From: Acaudatibacter sp050729515
GTDB taxonomy: Bacteria > Pseudomonadota > Alphaproteobacteria > Caulobacterales > Caulobacteraceae
DNA length: 64,000 nucleotides
Assembly: GCA_050729515.1 (NCBI GenBank)
Contig: JBOHLG010000014.1
Location: 12,501 to 76,500 of the forward strand
Direction of reading: 5' to 3'
Part shown: positions 43,904 to 52,041 of the stretch, in pieces
How positions within the stretch are numbered: the stretch's first letter is position 1
Layout of the letters: every line of letters starts with the position of its first letter
The notes under the pieces: model-generated
What the model was told of the DNA's origin: nothing
Databases searched by the model: none
What the model saw: only the letters and a program-made list of their open reading frames with translations
Position numbers and translations under genes: made by a program

Positions 43904-44926
43904 TTACCTCGCTTTGGTTGCCTCGAGAGCTGGCATGTCGTCGCCATCGTCGGCGGGATGGGCCCTTCTCGTTCCCCCCCGTTGGACGATCGCCGCGAGC
44001 TTGGCCATGAGCCAGTCGAGCCCGGCGTCCGGCGTCTCGGCGCGGCGCACCGCCTGCACGGGCATGTGAAAGGGTCGATACGGCGGCTCGAGGATCTGCA
44101 GCCCAAGTCGCCCCGCGCAACTCTCGGCAAGCTTGCGCGGGCAGTCGGCCATGGCGTCCGTGCCGGCGACGATCAGCATCGCCGTCTCCCAGAGGCTCAC
44201 ATAGGCGTGGGTGCGGATGACGTTGGGACCCGGCAGCTCGCCATAGGTCGAGTCCATCTCCTCGCGGTCGATCGGCGACTGATCGGCGAGCGCGCCTTCC
44301 GGACTGCCGACAAAGACATGCCCCACGGTGGCGTAAGTGCGCTCATCGACGCAGCCGCCGCTCACCAGCGGATGGCCCTGCCGCGCGATCACGCAATATT
44401 CCTCCTCGTAGAGCTGCGTCGAGACGAGCGTCGAGGGAATGCGTCCGAAGACTCCCAGCGCCACATCGACTTCGCCGCGGCGCACGGCGCGCAGGGCCTG
44501 GTCGAGGAAAGCCGGGCGGCTCGAGAAGATGGCGTGCGGAGCCTCCTCGCGGAACGCCTGGACCAGGCCAGGGGCGATCACGCTGGCGATTGGGTCGGCG
44601 CAGGCGATCCGAAAACGGCGGCGGGTAACGCGGGGATCGAACGCCTCCTCGCCGCCGAGGGTCTGGTCGATTGCCTTCACCAACGCCTCGACGCGCGGGC
44701 CAAGCTCCAGCGCCCGCTGGGTCGGTTCGAGCCCATGCGAGCGACGAAGGAAGAGCGGGTCGCCGAATATCTCGCGCAGGCGGCTAAGCGCATGGCTGAT
44801 CGCCGATGGGCTCAAGCCGAGTTGGCGCGCGACGGCGCTCGCCTGACGCCGTGCGAGCAGCTCTCGGAAAATGAGCAGCAGGCCGCCGTCGAGCTTCCTG
44901 ATTTTCAATTGGTCGAATTCAGTCAT
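43904..44926 (-). CDS. LysR-type transcriptional regulator
   Basis: 340 residues. The winged helix-turn-helix is at about 17-75 (ARQLGLSPSAISHALSRLRE, FGDPLFLRRSHGLEPT). The remainder is the two-lobed effector-binding domain (RRFRIACADPIASVIAPGLV). It is divergent from the P450 gene with 66 bp between starts, the usual layout of a LysR regulator and its target. A perfect dyad covers its own start codon. Confidence 0.9.
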   Translation of the reverse strand: MTEFDQLKIRKLDGGLLLIFRELLARRQASAVARQLGLSPSAISHALSRLREIFGDPLFLRRSHGLEPTQRALELGPRVEALVKAIDQTLGGEEAFDPRVTRRRFRIACADPIASVIAPGLVQAFREEAPHAIFSSRPAFLDQALRAVRRGEVDVALGVFGRIPSTLVSTQLYEEEYCVIARQGHPLVSGGCVDERTYATVGHVFVGSPEGALADQSPIDREEMDSTYGELPGPNVIRTHAYVSLWETAMLIVAGTDAMADCPRKLAESCAGRLGLQILEPPYRPFHMPVQAVRRAETPDAGLDWLMAKLAAIVQRGGTRRAHPADDGDDMPALEATKAR

Positions 44927-44939
44927 CGGCTGAATTCAG
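44915..44939. promoter_or_regulatory. Candidate LysR operator
   Basis: GAATTCAG (44915-44922), seven bases and CTGAATTC (44930-44937) form a perfect interrupted palindrome; the right half extends to the full 10 bp palindrome CTGAATTCAG (44930-44939). It overlaps the lysR start codon and lies upstream of the P450 gene, so one site could serve both. Confidence 0.6.
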
Positions 44940-44992
44940 TATTCTGTGGAGATCCACGCGTCTAGCTTTTGGGAGAGGAGGGAGGCGAGGCC

Positions 44993-46240
44993 ATGACCCA
45001 GGCGCCGGACGAACGGCATAGGCATTTCGATCGCATTCGCGAGCGGGAGCCCCTCTACCTCGATCCCGCGAGCGGGGTGTTCATTCTATCTCGCATGGCC
45101 GATGCGCGTTCGTGGCTCAGTGACCCGAGCCAATGGAAGGACGCCGATCAAGCGGAGGAGGGCGCCCTCATCCGCCTCTTCAAACCCTCCGATATGAATC
45201 GCCCTGGCGACCGCAGCAGCGGTATGGGCTGGATGGACGACCCGGACCATGCGCGGGTGCGCCGCCCGATCCAGGCGGCCCTTGCTCGCCGCCTCGCGTC
45301 GATGACGCCGGTGATCGAAGCCGCCGTGGCGGCCCAGCTTGGTCGCGTCGATCCTGCCGGCTTCGAGGTGTTGAACGATTACGTCGCGCCGATCCCGATC
45401 GTCGTCATCGGGGCGCTGTTCGGGATCGACACCGGCGATTTTCCGCATTTCTGCGCCTGGTCGGAGGCGGTGCTGAACGTCTTCGACCCCAATCCGACCG
45501 AAGCCGGCAAGGCAGCGGGCGCAAAGGCCGTCGAAGGAATCTGCAAGTATCTCGATGGCGCGATCGCCCAACGTCGCTGCGCGCCCGCCGACGACCTCAT
45601 TTCCGACCTCGTCGCCGAACAGAAAGCAAGCGGCGCACTCAGCGACAGCGAGATCCGGGTCAACTGCTTGAACCTGATCCTGGGGGGCAACGTCACCACG
45701 GCCGACCTGATCACGAACGGCATCCAACTGTTGCTCCGCCATCCGGGGGAGCTGGCCAAGCTCAAGGCCGAACCGAACCTGATCGCCTCGGCGGTCGAGG
45801 AGGTCCTGCGCTTCGAGCCGCCGGTCGAGGGCAGCCAGCGGGTCGCCTCGCGCGATCAGGAACTCGCCGGCTGTCCCATCGCGAAAAGGCAGGTGGCGGC
45901 GGTGATGATTCCAGCCGCGAACCGCGACCCCGACGTTTTCCCTAACCCGCATCGTTTCGACATCGCCCGCCGCGATGGCCCGCACATCAGTTTCGGTTCG
46001 GGCGCTCACATCTGCATCGGCGCGTCTTTGGCGCGCCTGGAAGCGCGGGTCGCGATCGCAGCGCTTTTCGAGCGGTTCCCAACGCTCCGACTTCTCGATG
46101 CGGATGCGCCGCCCCGGTGGCGACAAACGCCCTACTTCCGCGGCCTCGAGGCCCTACCGGTGACCGCGGCGGTTTCTGGCGACCATCTCCACCAGACGAG
46201 GGACGCAAAGCCCCTCGCCTCAAGGCGCTCACCGCAATGA
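44993..46240 (+). CDS. Cytochrome P450
   Basis: 415 residues from ATG 44993, after GGAGGCGAGG. The heme-binding loop is FGSGAHICIGASLARLE with Cys341, the K-helix ExxR is EEVLR, and the I-helix reads LILGGNVTTADLI. There is no membrane anchor, so it is a soluble bacterial class I type that needs a ferredoxin and reductase; none is encoded nearby. The substrate is unknown. Its stop overlaps the start of the transporter gene (ATGA), tying monooxygenase and efflux together. Confidence 0.93.
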   Translation: MTQAPDERHRHFDRIREREPLYLDPASGVFILSRMADARSWLSDPSQWKDADQAEEGALIRLFKPSDMNRPGDRSSGMGWMDDPDHARVRRPIQAALARRLASMTPVIEAAVAAQLGRVDPAGFEVLNDYVAPIPIVVIGALFGIDTGDFPHFCAWSEAVLNVFDPNPTEAGKAAGAKAVEGICKYLDGAIAQRRCAPADDLISDLVAEQKASGALSDSEIRVNCLNLILGGNVTTADLITNGIQLLLRHPGELAKLKAEPNLIASAVEEVLRFEPPVEGSQRVASRDQELAGCPIAKRQVAAVMIPAANRDPDVFPNPHRFDIARRDGPHISFGSGAHICIGASLARLEARVAIAALFERFPTLRLLDADAPPRWRQTPYFRGLEALPVTAAVSGDHLHQTRDAKPLASRRSPQ

Positions 46241-48192
46241 ACGCCGCCTTCTCCGACCCAAGCGCCGCGCCCGCCATGCAGCGCCTGCGCCCGATCTTCG
46301 CCCTCGGCGCGCCTCTGGTCGGCTTCTTCTTGATCTACACCGCGGTCAGCATCGCCACCGTCGGGATCCTCGGACGCCTGGGGAACACCGCTATCGCCGG
46401 CGTCGGCGCGGGAAGCGCCATTTATGGCGCCATCTGCGCCCTGCTCTACGGGGTCGATACCGGAGTGCAGGCGGCCGTCTCCCGCGTCACCGGTGCGGGG
46501 CGTGCGGAGCGGATCGCGGGGATCCTCGCCGCCGCCCATGCCGCCGCCATTCCGCTTGCGGCGGCAGTCGCCGCGGCGACCTGGGCGGTCGGGCCGAGCT
46601 TGGTTGCGCTCATCCTGCCCGACCATGCCGCCGCCGCGGCGGGGGCGGCCTGGATCCGGGCCGCCGCCCCCTCGATGGTCTTCCTGGCCGTCACTCTGCC
46701 GATCAACGCCGCCTGGATGGGCTCTGGCCGGCCGGCGATCGCCACAGCGGTCACGGCCGGATCGGCCCCGCTGCAGATCGCGCTCACGTTCCTGCTCGTG
46801 CTCGGCGCTGGTCCAATGCGTGGTCTGGGCGCGGTCGGAAGCGCGCTGGCCATGGATGCGACCATGGCGGCATGCATCCTGGTGCAGGGCGCGCTGGCGC
46901 TGCGGCTCATCGCCGGCTTTCTGCGGGTGCGCCCGCGCGCCTCCGTGATCGCCGAGATCGCCTCTCTCGGCTGGCCCATCAGCGCCCAGCAGAGCCTTTC
47001 CCAGATCGCGCTGATGGGCGTTTTCGCCATCATTGCTCAGCTGGGGGCCTCGCCCGCAGCGATCGCCAACGTGCTGCTCACGTTGACCAACGTTCCCACT
47101 CAGGTCGGCACGGGCGTCGGCACGGCGGCGGCCACCCTCGTGGGCCAGGCGCTTGGACGCGGCAATGCGCGTGAGGCGCGCACATGGGGCTGGTGGGCGA
47201 CGGGCGTGGCGGTCGCGGTCACCGCGCCCATGGGCCTCCTCCTCGCCCTGGCGCCCCATGCGCTACTCGGCCTATTCCTTCGCGATCCCGCCACCTTGGC
47301 GATCGCGATCCCGGCGGGGCGCATCGCCGGCTTGGGGGTCGCGATCACCGCCGCCTCGATCGTTCTGAGCTATGGCTTTCGCGGGGCCGGCGCGACCAAG
47401 ATCGCCGCGATCGTGCCGTTCGCCAGCCTCTGGTTCGTGCAGCTGCCGCTGATGATCTGGATCGGCGATGGCCTGCATGCGGGGCTCGTGGGCATGATTG
47501 CGGTGCTGACGGGGGTGACGGTCGTCGATGTCGCGGTCCTGGCGGCGGTCTGGGCCGGGGCGTCGTGGACGAGGGTGTGGATCGGCGAGGCGGCGGCGCC
47601 CACCGCGCCTGCCACGCTCCGTCGCATCGCCATCCTGGGCGGGGCGGGCGCTGGCAAATCGACCCTGGCGCGTCGATTGGGCGAGGCGCTCGACTTGCCC
47701 GTGACCCACCTGGACCTCTTGGCCTACGGGCCAGGTTGGGCTCGCCGCAGCGCCGAGTCCCTTCAGGCGGACCTCGGCCCTCAACTGCAATCCACCGACT
47801 GGATCGTCGAGGGAACTTACGGCGAAGCGAGCGCGCTCACACTCCCCCTCGCCGACCTGGTGCTCTGGCTCGATCAGCCGGCCTGGCTGAGACTCTTCCG
47901 GGCCTGGCGAAAGACCGCGACGCACCGCGGCCGGCCGCGCGCCGACCGCCCGAACGGGTGCGAGGAGAGGTTCGGCTGGCGGTACGCCCGCATGGTTTTC
48001 GGCTTCGGCGCCTGGTCACCGAAATTGGCCGCGGGGCTCGAGGCGTCGGCGCGCGGTCGCGTCCTTCGCCTGCGCGGCGATGGCGCGGTGGCTCAACTCC
48101 TCGATGAGCTCGACGGGCGTCCAGCTCTCTCGTCGAACGCGGCGGCCACCGGCGAGGCGCATGAATGCGCGGTCATCGAGAGCGGGAGATAG
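46237..48192 (+). CDS. MATE efflux transporter fused to a P-loop kinase domain
   Basis: 651 residues in one unbroken frame from ATG 46237. About 15-445 are a multi-drug and toxin extrusion transporter with some twelve membrane segments (FALGAPLVGFFLIYTAVSIA, MFLLASLGWPIS-like repeat start in the second half as EIASLGWPISAQQSLSQIAL). About 463-620 are a cytosolic nucleotide-binding domain with Walker A GGAGAGKS at 468-475, followed by LPVTHLDLLAYGPGW and WIVEGTYGEA. This resembles the adenylate-kinase-like 'topology modulation' (FlaR-type) proteins. MATE pumps are ion-driven and do not normally carry an ATPase or kinase. The start overlaps the P450 stop. Confidence 0.85.
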   Translation: MNAAFSDPSAAPAMQRLRPIFALGAPLVGFFLIYTAVSIATVGILGRLGNTAIAGVGAGSAIYGAICALLYGVDTGVQAAVSRVTGAGRAERIAGILAAAHAAAIPLAAAVAAATWAVGPSLVALILPDHAAAAAGAAWIRAAAPSMVFLAVTLPINAAWMGSGRPAIATAVTAGSAPLQIALTFLLVLGAGPMRGLGAVGSALAMDATMAACILVQGALALRLIAGFLRVRPRASVIAEIASLGWPISAQQSLSQIALMGVFAIIAQLGASPAAIANVLLTLTNVPTQVGTGVGTAAATLVGQALGRGNAREARTWGWWATGVAVAVTAPMGLLLALAPHALLGLFLRDPATLAIAIPAGRIAGLGVAITAASIVLSYGFRGAGATKIAAIVPFASLWFVQLPLMIWIGDGLHAGLVGMIAVLTGVTVVDVAVLAAVWAGASWTRVWIGEAAAPTAPATLRRIAILGGAGAGKSTLARRLGEALDLPVTHLDLLAYGPGWARRSAESLQADLGPQLQSTDWIVEGTYGEASALTLPLADLVLWLDQPAWLRLFRAWRKTATHRGRPRADRPNGCEERFGWRYARMVFGFGAWSPKLAAGLEASARGRVLRLRGDGAVAQLLDELDGRPALSSNAAATGEAHECAVIESGR

Positions 48193-48222
48193 CGGGCTCG
48201 ATCGACAAAAGCGCCGTCCCGC

Positions 48223-48981
48223 CTAACCCCGCACCGCCTCGAAGGTGAGCGTAGTGTCCCCCTCGCGCGGGGCGCGCCGCTCGAAATCGCCGAAGACGCG
48301 GACGTCGGAGAAGCCCGTCCGCTCCAGGCAGAGCCGCATCTCCTCCAGGCCCCAATAGCGCAGCGCCATCGGCTCCACCTGGCTCTCCACGAGCTGATTG
48401 TCGCGCCAACGCTCGTACCGCACTCGCCGCTCGACCCGCTGGGCGAGCCAGTCGGCGCGGGTCCTTTTGCCCTCGACGGTGAGAAGGTCGCCGTTCTCGG
48501 CCCGCCAGCTTCGCAAATCCTCGTCGCGATATGCGAGGAGGGAGATCGGCTGCACGTCGAGGATCACGAGGCCGCCCGCCTCGAGATGGGTGAAGAAACG
48601 CTCGAGGACGGCGCAGGCGCGGGCGAAATCGTCGATGAGGCCGAAGGAGCCGACCGGGACAAGAATGGCGGCGAAGCGATGCTCATAGGCGAAATCCTCG
48701 AACGTCTGGCGGCTCACGTCGGCCGTCAGCCCCTCCGCGCCAAGGCGCGCGCGGCACTGGGCCAGCATCTCCTCGCTGAGATCGAAACCGGCGGCGCGGT
48801 GGCCGGCGCGCAGGAGCGGGACGAGGGTTCGGCCCGACCCGCAGGCCGGCTCCAGGATCTCGCCGGTGATCCCGGCCAGGCGCTCTAGATGGAAGGCGGT
48901 GTCGCGAAGGGCCCCGTAGGGCTTGTCGATGTCGTAGATTTCGGCGGCGATCGCGCCATAGCGATTGACGGATGTGGGCAT
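48223..48981 (-). CDS. Class I SAM-dependent methyltransferase
   Basis: 252 residues from ATG 48981. Motif I is ILEPACGSGRTLVPLLRAGH followed by AGFDLSEEMLAQCRARL, and the post-I region ILVPVGSFGLIDDF fits the DUF/Methyltransf_25 type acting on small molecules. The target is not evident. It is convergent with the MATE-kinase gene (30 bp between stops), so it may be unrelated to that operon. An in-frame start 16 codons upstream exists but adds no conserved residues. Confidence 0.82.
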   Translation of the reverse strand: MPTSVNRYGAIAAEIYDIDKPYGALRDTAFHLERLAGITGEILEPACGSGRTLVPLLRAGHRAAGFDLSEEMLAQCRARLGAEGLTADVSRQTFEDFAYEHRFAAILVPVGSFGLIDDFARACAVLERFFTHLEAGGLVILDVQPISLLAYRDEDLRSWRAENGDLLTVEGKRTRADWLAQRVERRVRYERWRDNQLVESQVEPMALRYWGLEEMRLCLERTGFSDVRVFGDFERRAPREGDTTLTFEAVRG

Positions 48982-49238
48982 TTGGCTCTCGCAGGAAGCT
49001 CGCGGCGCAGGGAAGAGGGCGCGCGCCAACGGGAAGGAAAGGGCCGGGAGCTCGTCCCGCCCAGCGATGCCAGCGCGGCCCTGCTAAGAGAGCGGCGCGG
49101 CGCCTATCGCGCCATTGCCTTCATGGGCCCCGCCTAGGCCATGAGGGCTTCGCCGACAAGTATTTTTGAGAGAACCAATCGCCGCTCCAGGGATTGGCTC
49201 TAGTGAGCCTCCCCTAGAATTTCCCGAGGATTTCAACC

Positions 49239-49871
49239 GTGTTCCCTTTGCCTGAACTGCCCTACGCCTACGATGCGCTGGAGCCGACCATCTCCGAGCG
49301 CACCTTGCGCTTCCATCATGACAAGCATCACGCCGGCTACGTTCGCGCCCTCAATGATCTTGTGGCCAAGACGGGCGAAGAGGAGAGTTCGCTCGAAGAA
49401 CTGATCCGCGTCAGCGCCCAGGGCGGGCCTTCCAAGCTCTTCAACAACGCCGCCCAGGCCTGGAATCATTCCTTCTTCTGGAATGCGATGTCTCCGGGCG
49501 CGGATCTCCCCAATGGCGATCTCGGCGCGGCCGTCGAACGCGATTTCGGCGCCGTCGATGACTTGAAGAACCGGTTCGTCGAGCAGGGCGCCTCCCATTT
49601 TGGATCGGGCTGGGTATGGCTGGCGGCAGATCCCGAGGGCGTCCTTTCCATCGCCGCCACCCATGACGCCCACGACATGGTTACCGAGGACGCGGCTACG
49701 CCTCTGCTGGTGTGCGATCTTTGGGAGCATGCCTACTACCTCGACTACCAGAACGACCGCCGGCGCTACCTGGAAGCCTGGTTCGACGCCCTGCCTGACT
49801 GGGAGTTCGCCGAGCGCCAGTTCGCCGCGGCCAAGCTGCGGGCCGAGGGTTGGACCCACCCGGCCGGCTGA
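49239..49871 (+). CDS. sodB: Superoxide dismutase, iron type
   Basis: 210 residues from GTG 49239, with GAGG ten bases upstream. It disproportionates superoxide. Metal ligands lie in FHHDKHHAGYV, AWNHSFFWNAM and DLWEHAYYLDYQ. The glutamine in NNAAQAWNH and the GSGWVWL segment point to the iron rather than the manganese form. No signal peptide, so cytoplasmic. It stands alone. Upstream (49175-49197) is a CCAATC...GATTGG stem. Confidence 0.95.
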   Translation: MFPLPELPYAYDALEPTISERTLRFHHDKHHAGYVRALNDLVAKTGEEESSLEELIRVSAQGGPSKLFNNAAQAWNHSFFWNAMSPGADLPNGDLGAAVERDFGAVDDLKNRFVEQGASHFGSGWVWLAADPEGVLSIAATHDAHDMVTEDAATPLLVCDLWEHAYYLDYQNDRRRYLEAWFDALPDWEFAERQFAAAKLRAEGWTHPAG

Positions 49872-49962
49872 AGGCCCTCTTTCCCCTCCTGCCGTCGGAG
49901 GGGCCGCTCGAGGCAGGAAGGCGCGACGCGAGGGCGAATGCCCCGAAGCGGAGATTCTGACT

Positions 49963-50006
49963 TTGCATATTGACATAGGTGTTCGGCCTCTCATATTGCA
50001 ATGAGA
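49963..50006 (+). promoter_or_regulatory. Promoter-like dyad, locus B
   Basis: TTGACA (49970-49975), 18 bp, TATTGC (49994-49999). Direct repeats CATATTG start at 49966 and 49992, and TCTCAT-ATTGCA-ATGAGA (49989-50006) is a perfect 6-6-6 dyad over the -10. It closely resembles 17052-17093. Typical use would be a regulated promoter firing towards the repeat array. Confidence 0.5.
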
Positions 50007-50058
50007 CACGCGGCAGGAGTCCCGACCTGGAGTTCGCCATCGATCCCCGCCCCACCCT

Positions 50059-50171
50059 CGAGACTTGCACGAGCCGTTCCGAGACCCGCGGGGAAACTGG
50101 CGACCCGATCCGAGATTCCAAGAACCCTGGGCGAGACGAAGCGAGACAAAACGAGACAAAACGAGACTCCG
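50059..50171 (+). repeat. CGAGA/C repeat cluster in locus B
   Basis: CGAGA or CGAGC occurs at 50059, 50070, 50080 and 50111, then in strict 10 bp phase at 50132, 50142, 50152 and 50162 as CGAGACNNNN with A-rich fill. It looks like a variant of the CGAGC decamer found 300 bp downstream. Confidence 0.65.
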
Positions 50172-50468
50172 AATCTCACCTCCGCTTCGCCGCCGATATT
50201 ACGGAAATCACAGGAGAAATATCCTCGTGTAGCGCCGTTCTGGCGCCAGCCGAAGTCGCTGAAGCGAGACTCTGGCGCCAACGACTGGGCCAGGAGGTTT
50301 CGCCCCTCATTCGGCCGGCGGCTTCCCCCTCACAACCGTCTTGGCCGAGCGGAAGTCCCGGCTGCCCGCAGACACGATCGCGGCCGATGTTCCTGGATGG
50401 CCGGCATGCTCGGCGGCCATGACGGATGTGAGGGAGGGGGCGGCCTGCGGGAGAAGACGCGGCGGTCC

Positions 50469-50578
50469 GGGGCGAAAGCGAGCCGATCCGAGCAAAACCG
50501 AGCAAATCCGAGCCGCCGCGAGCCCATCCGAGCGCCGGGGAGCGCAAATGCGCAGGAACGAGCAGGAACGAGCTTCGA
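50469..50578 (+). repeat. Phased decamer array, CGAGC-N5 (locus B)
   Basis: From 50479, CGAGC recurs every 10 bp at 50489, 50499, 50509, 50519 and 50529, then after two decayed units (50539, 50549) again at 50559 and 50569. A degenerate unit precedes at 50469. Phase is kept through the decayed units, so they were once part of the array. It is the same unit and period as at 17164-17273. Confidence 0.8.
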
Positions 50579-50681
50579 GTGAACACTCATAGCGCAGACG
50601 CAAGACTTTGATTAAATGTCTGTAACAGTGGGAACGATGGGCCGAGGGTCGCGACTCCCTCCCTCCAGACGAGCAATGGCC

Positions 50682-52040
50682 CTAAGCCGGCCTTGTGGGG
50701 CGCGGCCGTCGAACCGCCCACCAGAGCGCGGGGGGAACGATGGCGACGAGCGCCGAGAGGAGGCCGATCTTCGGATCGCCGATGATGACGAAGGCGATGA
50801 GCCCGATCTGGATCGCCGCGGCGAGAACCGCCGGGAGGGGGAAGAGCGGCATTTTCCAGGGTCGCTCCAGGCCCGGCTCGCGCCAGCGCAGGGCTATGGC
50901 GGCGAGGCAGACGATGAGGATGCCGGCCATCGACCAGGGCGCGTAAAAGCGCACGATGCTCTCGTAGCCGCCGACGGAGGCGATCGCGAGGGAGAGGAGG
51001 GTGAGCAGGGCGATGGAGACCCGCGGGCTTCCGGATCGGGAGACGCGGGCGAGCGGCGAGGGGAGGACCCCGTCGGCGGCCATCCGCCAGGTGATGCGGG
51101 CTCCGGTCATCATTTGCAGATTGACGATTGCGGCCAGGGAAAAGAGGCTGAGCGCAGTGATCACCGTGTCGGCGGCCGGGCCGATGGCGATCCGCGCCGC
51201 ATCGCCCACGGCGAGCTTGGAGCCGGCCATCTGGGCCGGAGTGAGGACGTGGAGGGCGGCGGCGTTCACCGCCACATAGAGGAAGGCGACCAGGGCCACC
51301 CCACCGAAAGTGCCGCTGGCGATCGCCCGTTCGGGTCGATGCACCTCCTCGGAGAAGTAGATGACCGTGTCCCAGCCGGCGTAGGTCTGGTAGATCACGG
51401 TGATCGCCATGACCACCGCGCCGATGGCCCCGATCGCGCCGAGCGCCGGCGCGGCGGTGGGGAGCGGGTGCGCCGGTCCGTGGCGCGGGGCCAGGAAGAG
51501 GACGATCGCCAGGGCCAGGAACGCAAGGCCCTTCAGCGCGCTCGCCGCCGTCTGGCTGCCTCCGCTCACCCGCGTTCCGGTCCAGTTGATCGCCGCGGTC
51601 GCGACGATCACCAGGCAGGCCAGCACATTGATGGAGACGCCGGTCGCCAGCCCCAGGCGATGGGCGTATTCGCCGAACACCACCGAGATGAAGGCCTGGC
51701 TCGCGCCGTACTGAATCCAGCAGATCCAGCCGGTGAAGAGGGCGAAGCCGGGACCGAAGGCGCGAGCGGCGATCGGATAGGGCCCGCCGGCCTTTCTCAC
51801 CGAGGCGCCCGCTTCGACGATCGGCATGGCCGCGATCGCGGTGACGAGGCCGACGGCCGCCCAGGCGGCGATGATCAGCGGGGCCGTCTTCAGCCCTTCG
51901 GCGACCACGCCCGGCGCCCGGAGGATGCCCGAGCCGATCACCCCGCCCACCACCACCGCCAGGCTGAAGGCGATCCCCAGCACGCGCAGCAGGGCGCGCG
52001 AGGCGTCCCCGGCGAGGCCTTCGTCCGCCTCGAGGATCAC
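50682..52040 (-). CDS. APC-superfamily amino acid permease
   Basis: 452 residues from GTG 52040. About twelve membrane segments; the first carries the family glycine motif GGVIGSGILRAPG, and the second and third follow with GLVTAIAAMPIVEAGASV. It moves amino acids or amines with protons or by exchange; the substrate is unknown. It starts one base after the trpE stop, so it is cotranslated with it. In relatives that I know, trpG or other trp genes follow trpE here. Confidence 0.85.
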   Translation of the reverse strand: MILEADEGLAGDASRALLRVLGIAFSLAVVVGGVIGSGILRAPGVVAEGLKTAPLIIAAWAAVGLVTAIAAMPIVEAGASVRKAGGPYPIAARAFGPGFALFTGWICWIQYGASQAFISVVFGEYAHRLGLATGVSINVLACLVIVATAAINWTGTRVSGGSQTAASALKGLAFLALAIVLFLAPRHGPAHPLPTAAPALGAIGAIGAVVMAITVIYQTYAGWDTVIYFSEEVHRPERAIASGTFGGVALVAFLYVAVNAAALHVLTPAQMAGSKLAVGDAARIAIGPAADTVITALSLFSLAAIVNLQMMTGARITWRMAADGVLPSPLARVSRSGSPRVSIALLTLLSLAIASVGGYESIVRFYAPWSMAGILIVCLAAIALRWREPGLERPWKMPLFPLPAVLAAAIQIGLIAFVIIGDPKIGLLSALVAIVPPALWWAVRRPRPTRPA

Positions 52041-52041
52041 G

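Larger units (their letters stand above)
49872..50681. other. Gene-free 0.8 kb stretch between sodB and the APC gene
   Basis: No reading frame here has conserved protein features, and the longest one (50001-50582) runs through repeats whose period is not a multiple of three. The stretch contains a promoter-like dyad, a cluster of CGAGAC repeats and a CGAGC decamer array, listed separately. GATATT...AATATC and TGGCGCCA-type dyads also occur near 50197-50285. Confidence 0.6.

Noticed and set aside
43904..44965. Forward-strand long frame (335 codons) opposite lysR
   Set aside because: The reverse-strand product is a clear LysR regulator; the forward frame has no domain and would run through the operator.
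50001..50582. Open frame of 193 codons starting right after the locus B dyad
   Set aside because: It starts too close to the -10 for a normal leader, has no recognisable domain and reads through 10 bp repeats that shift codon phase each unit, so it is not a protein repeat.
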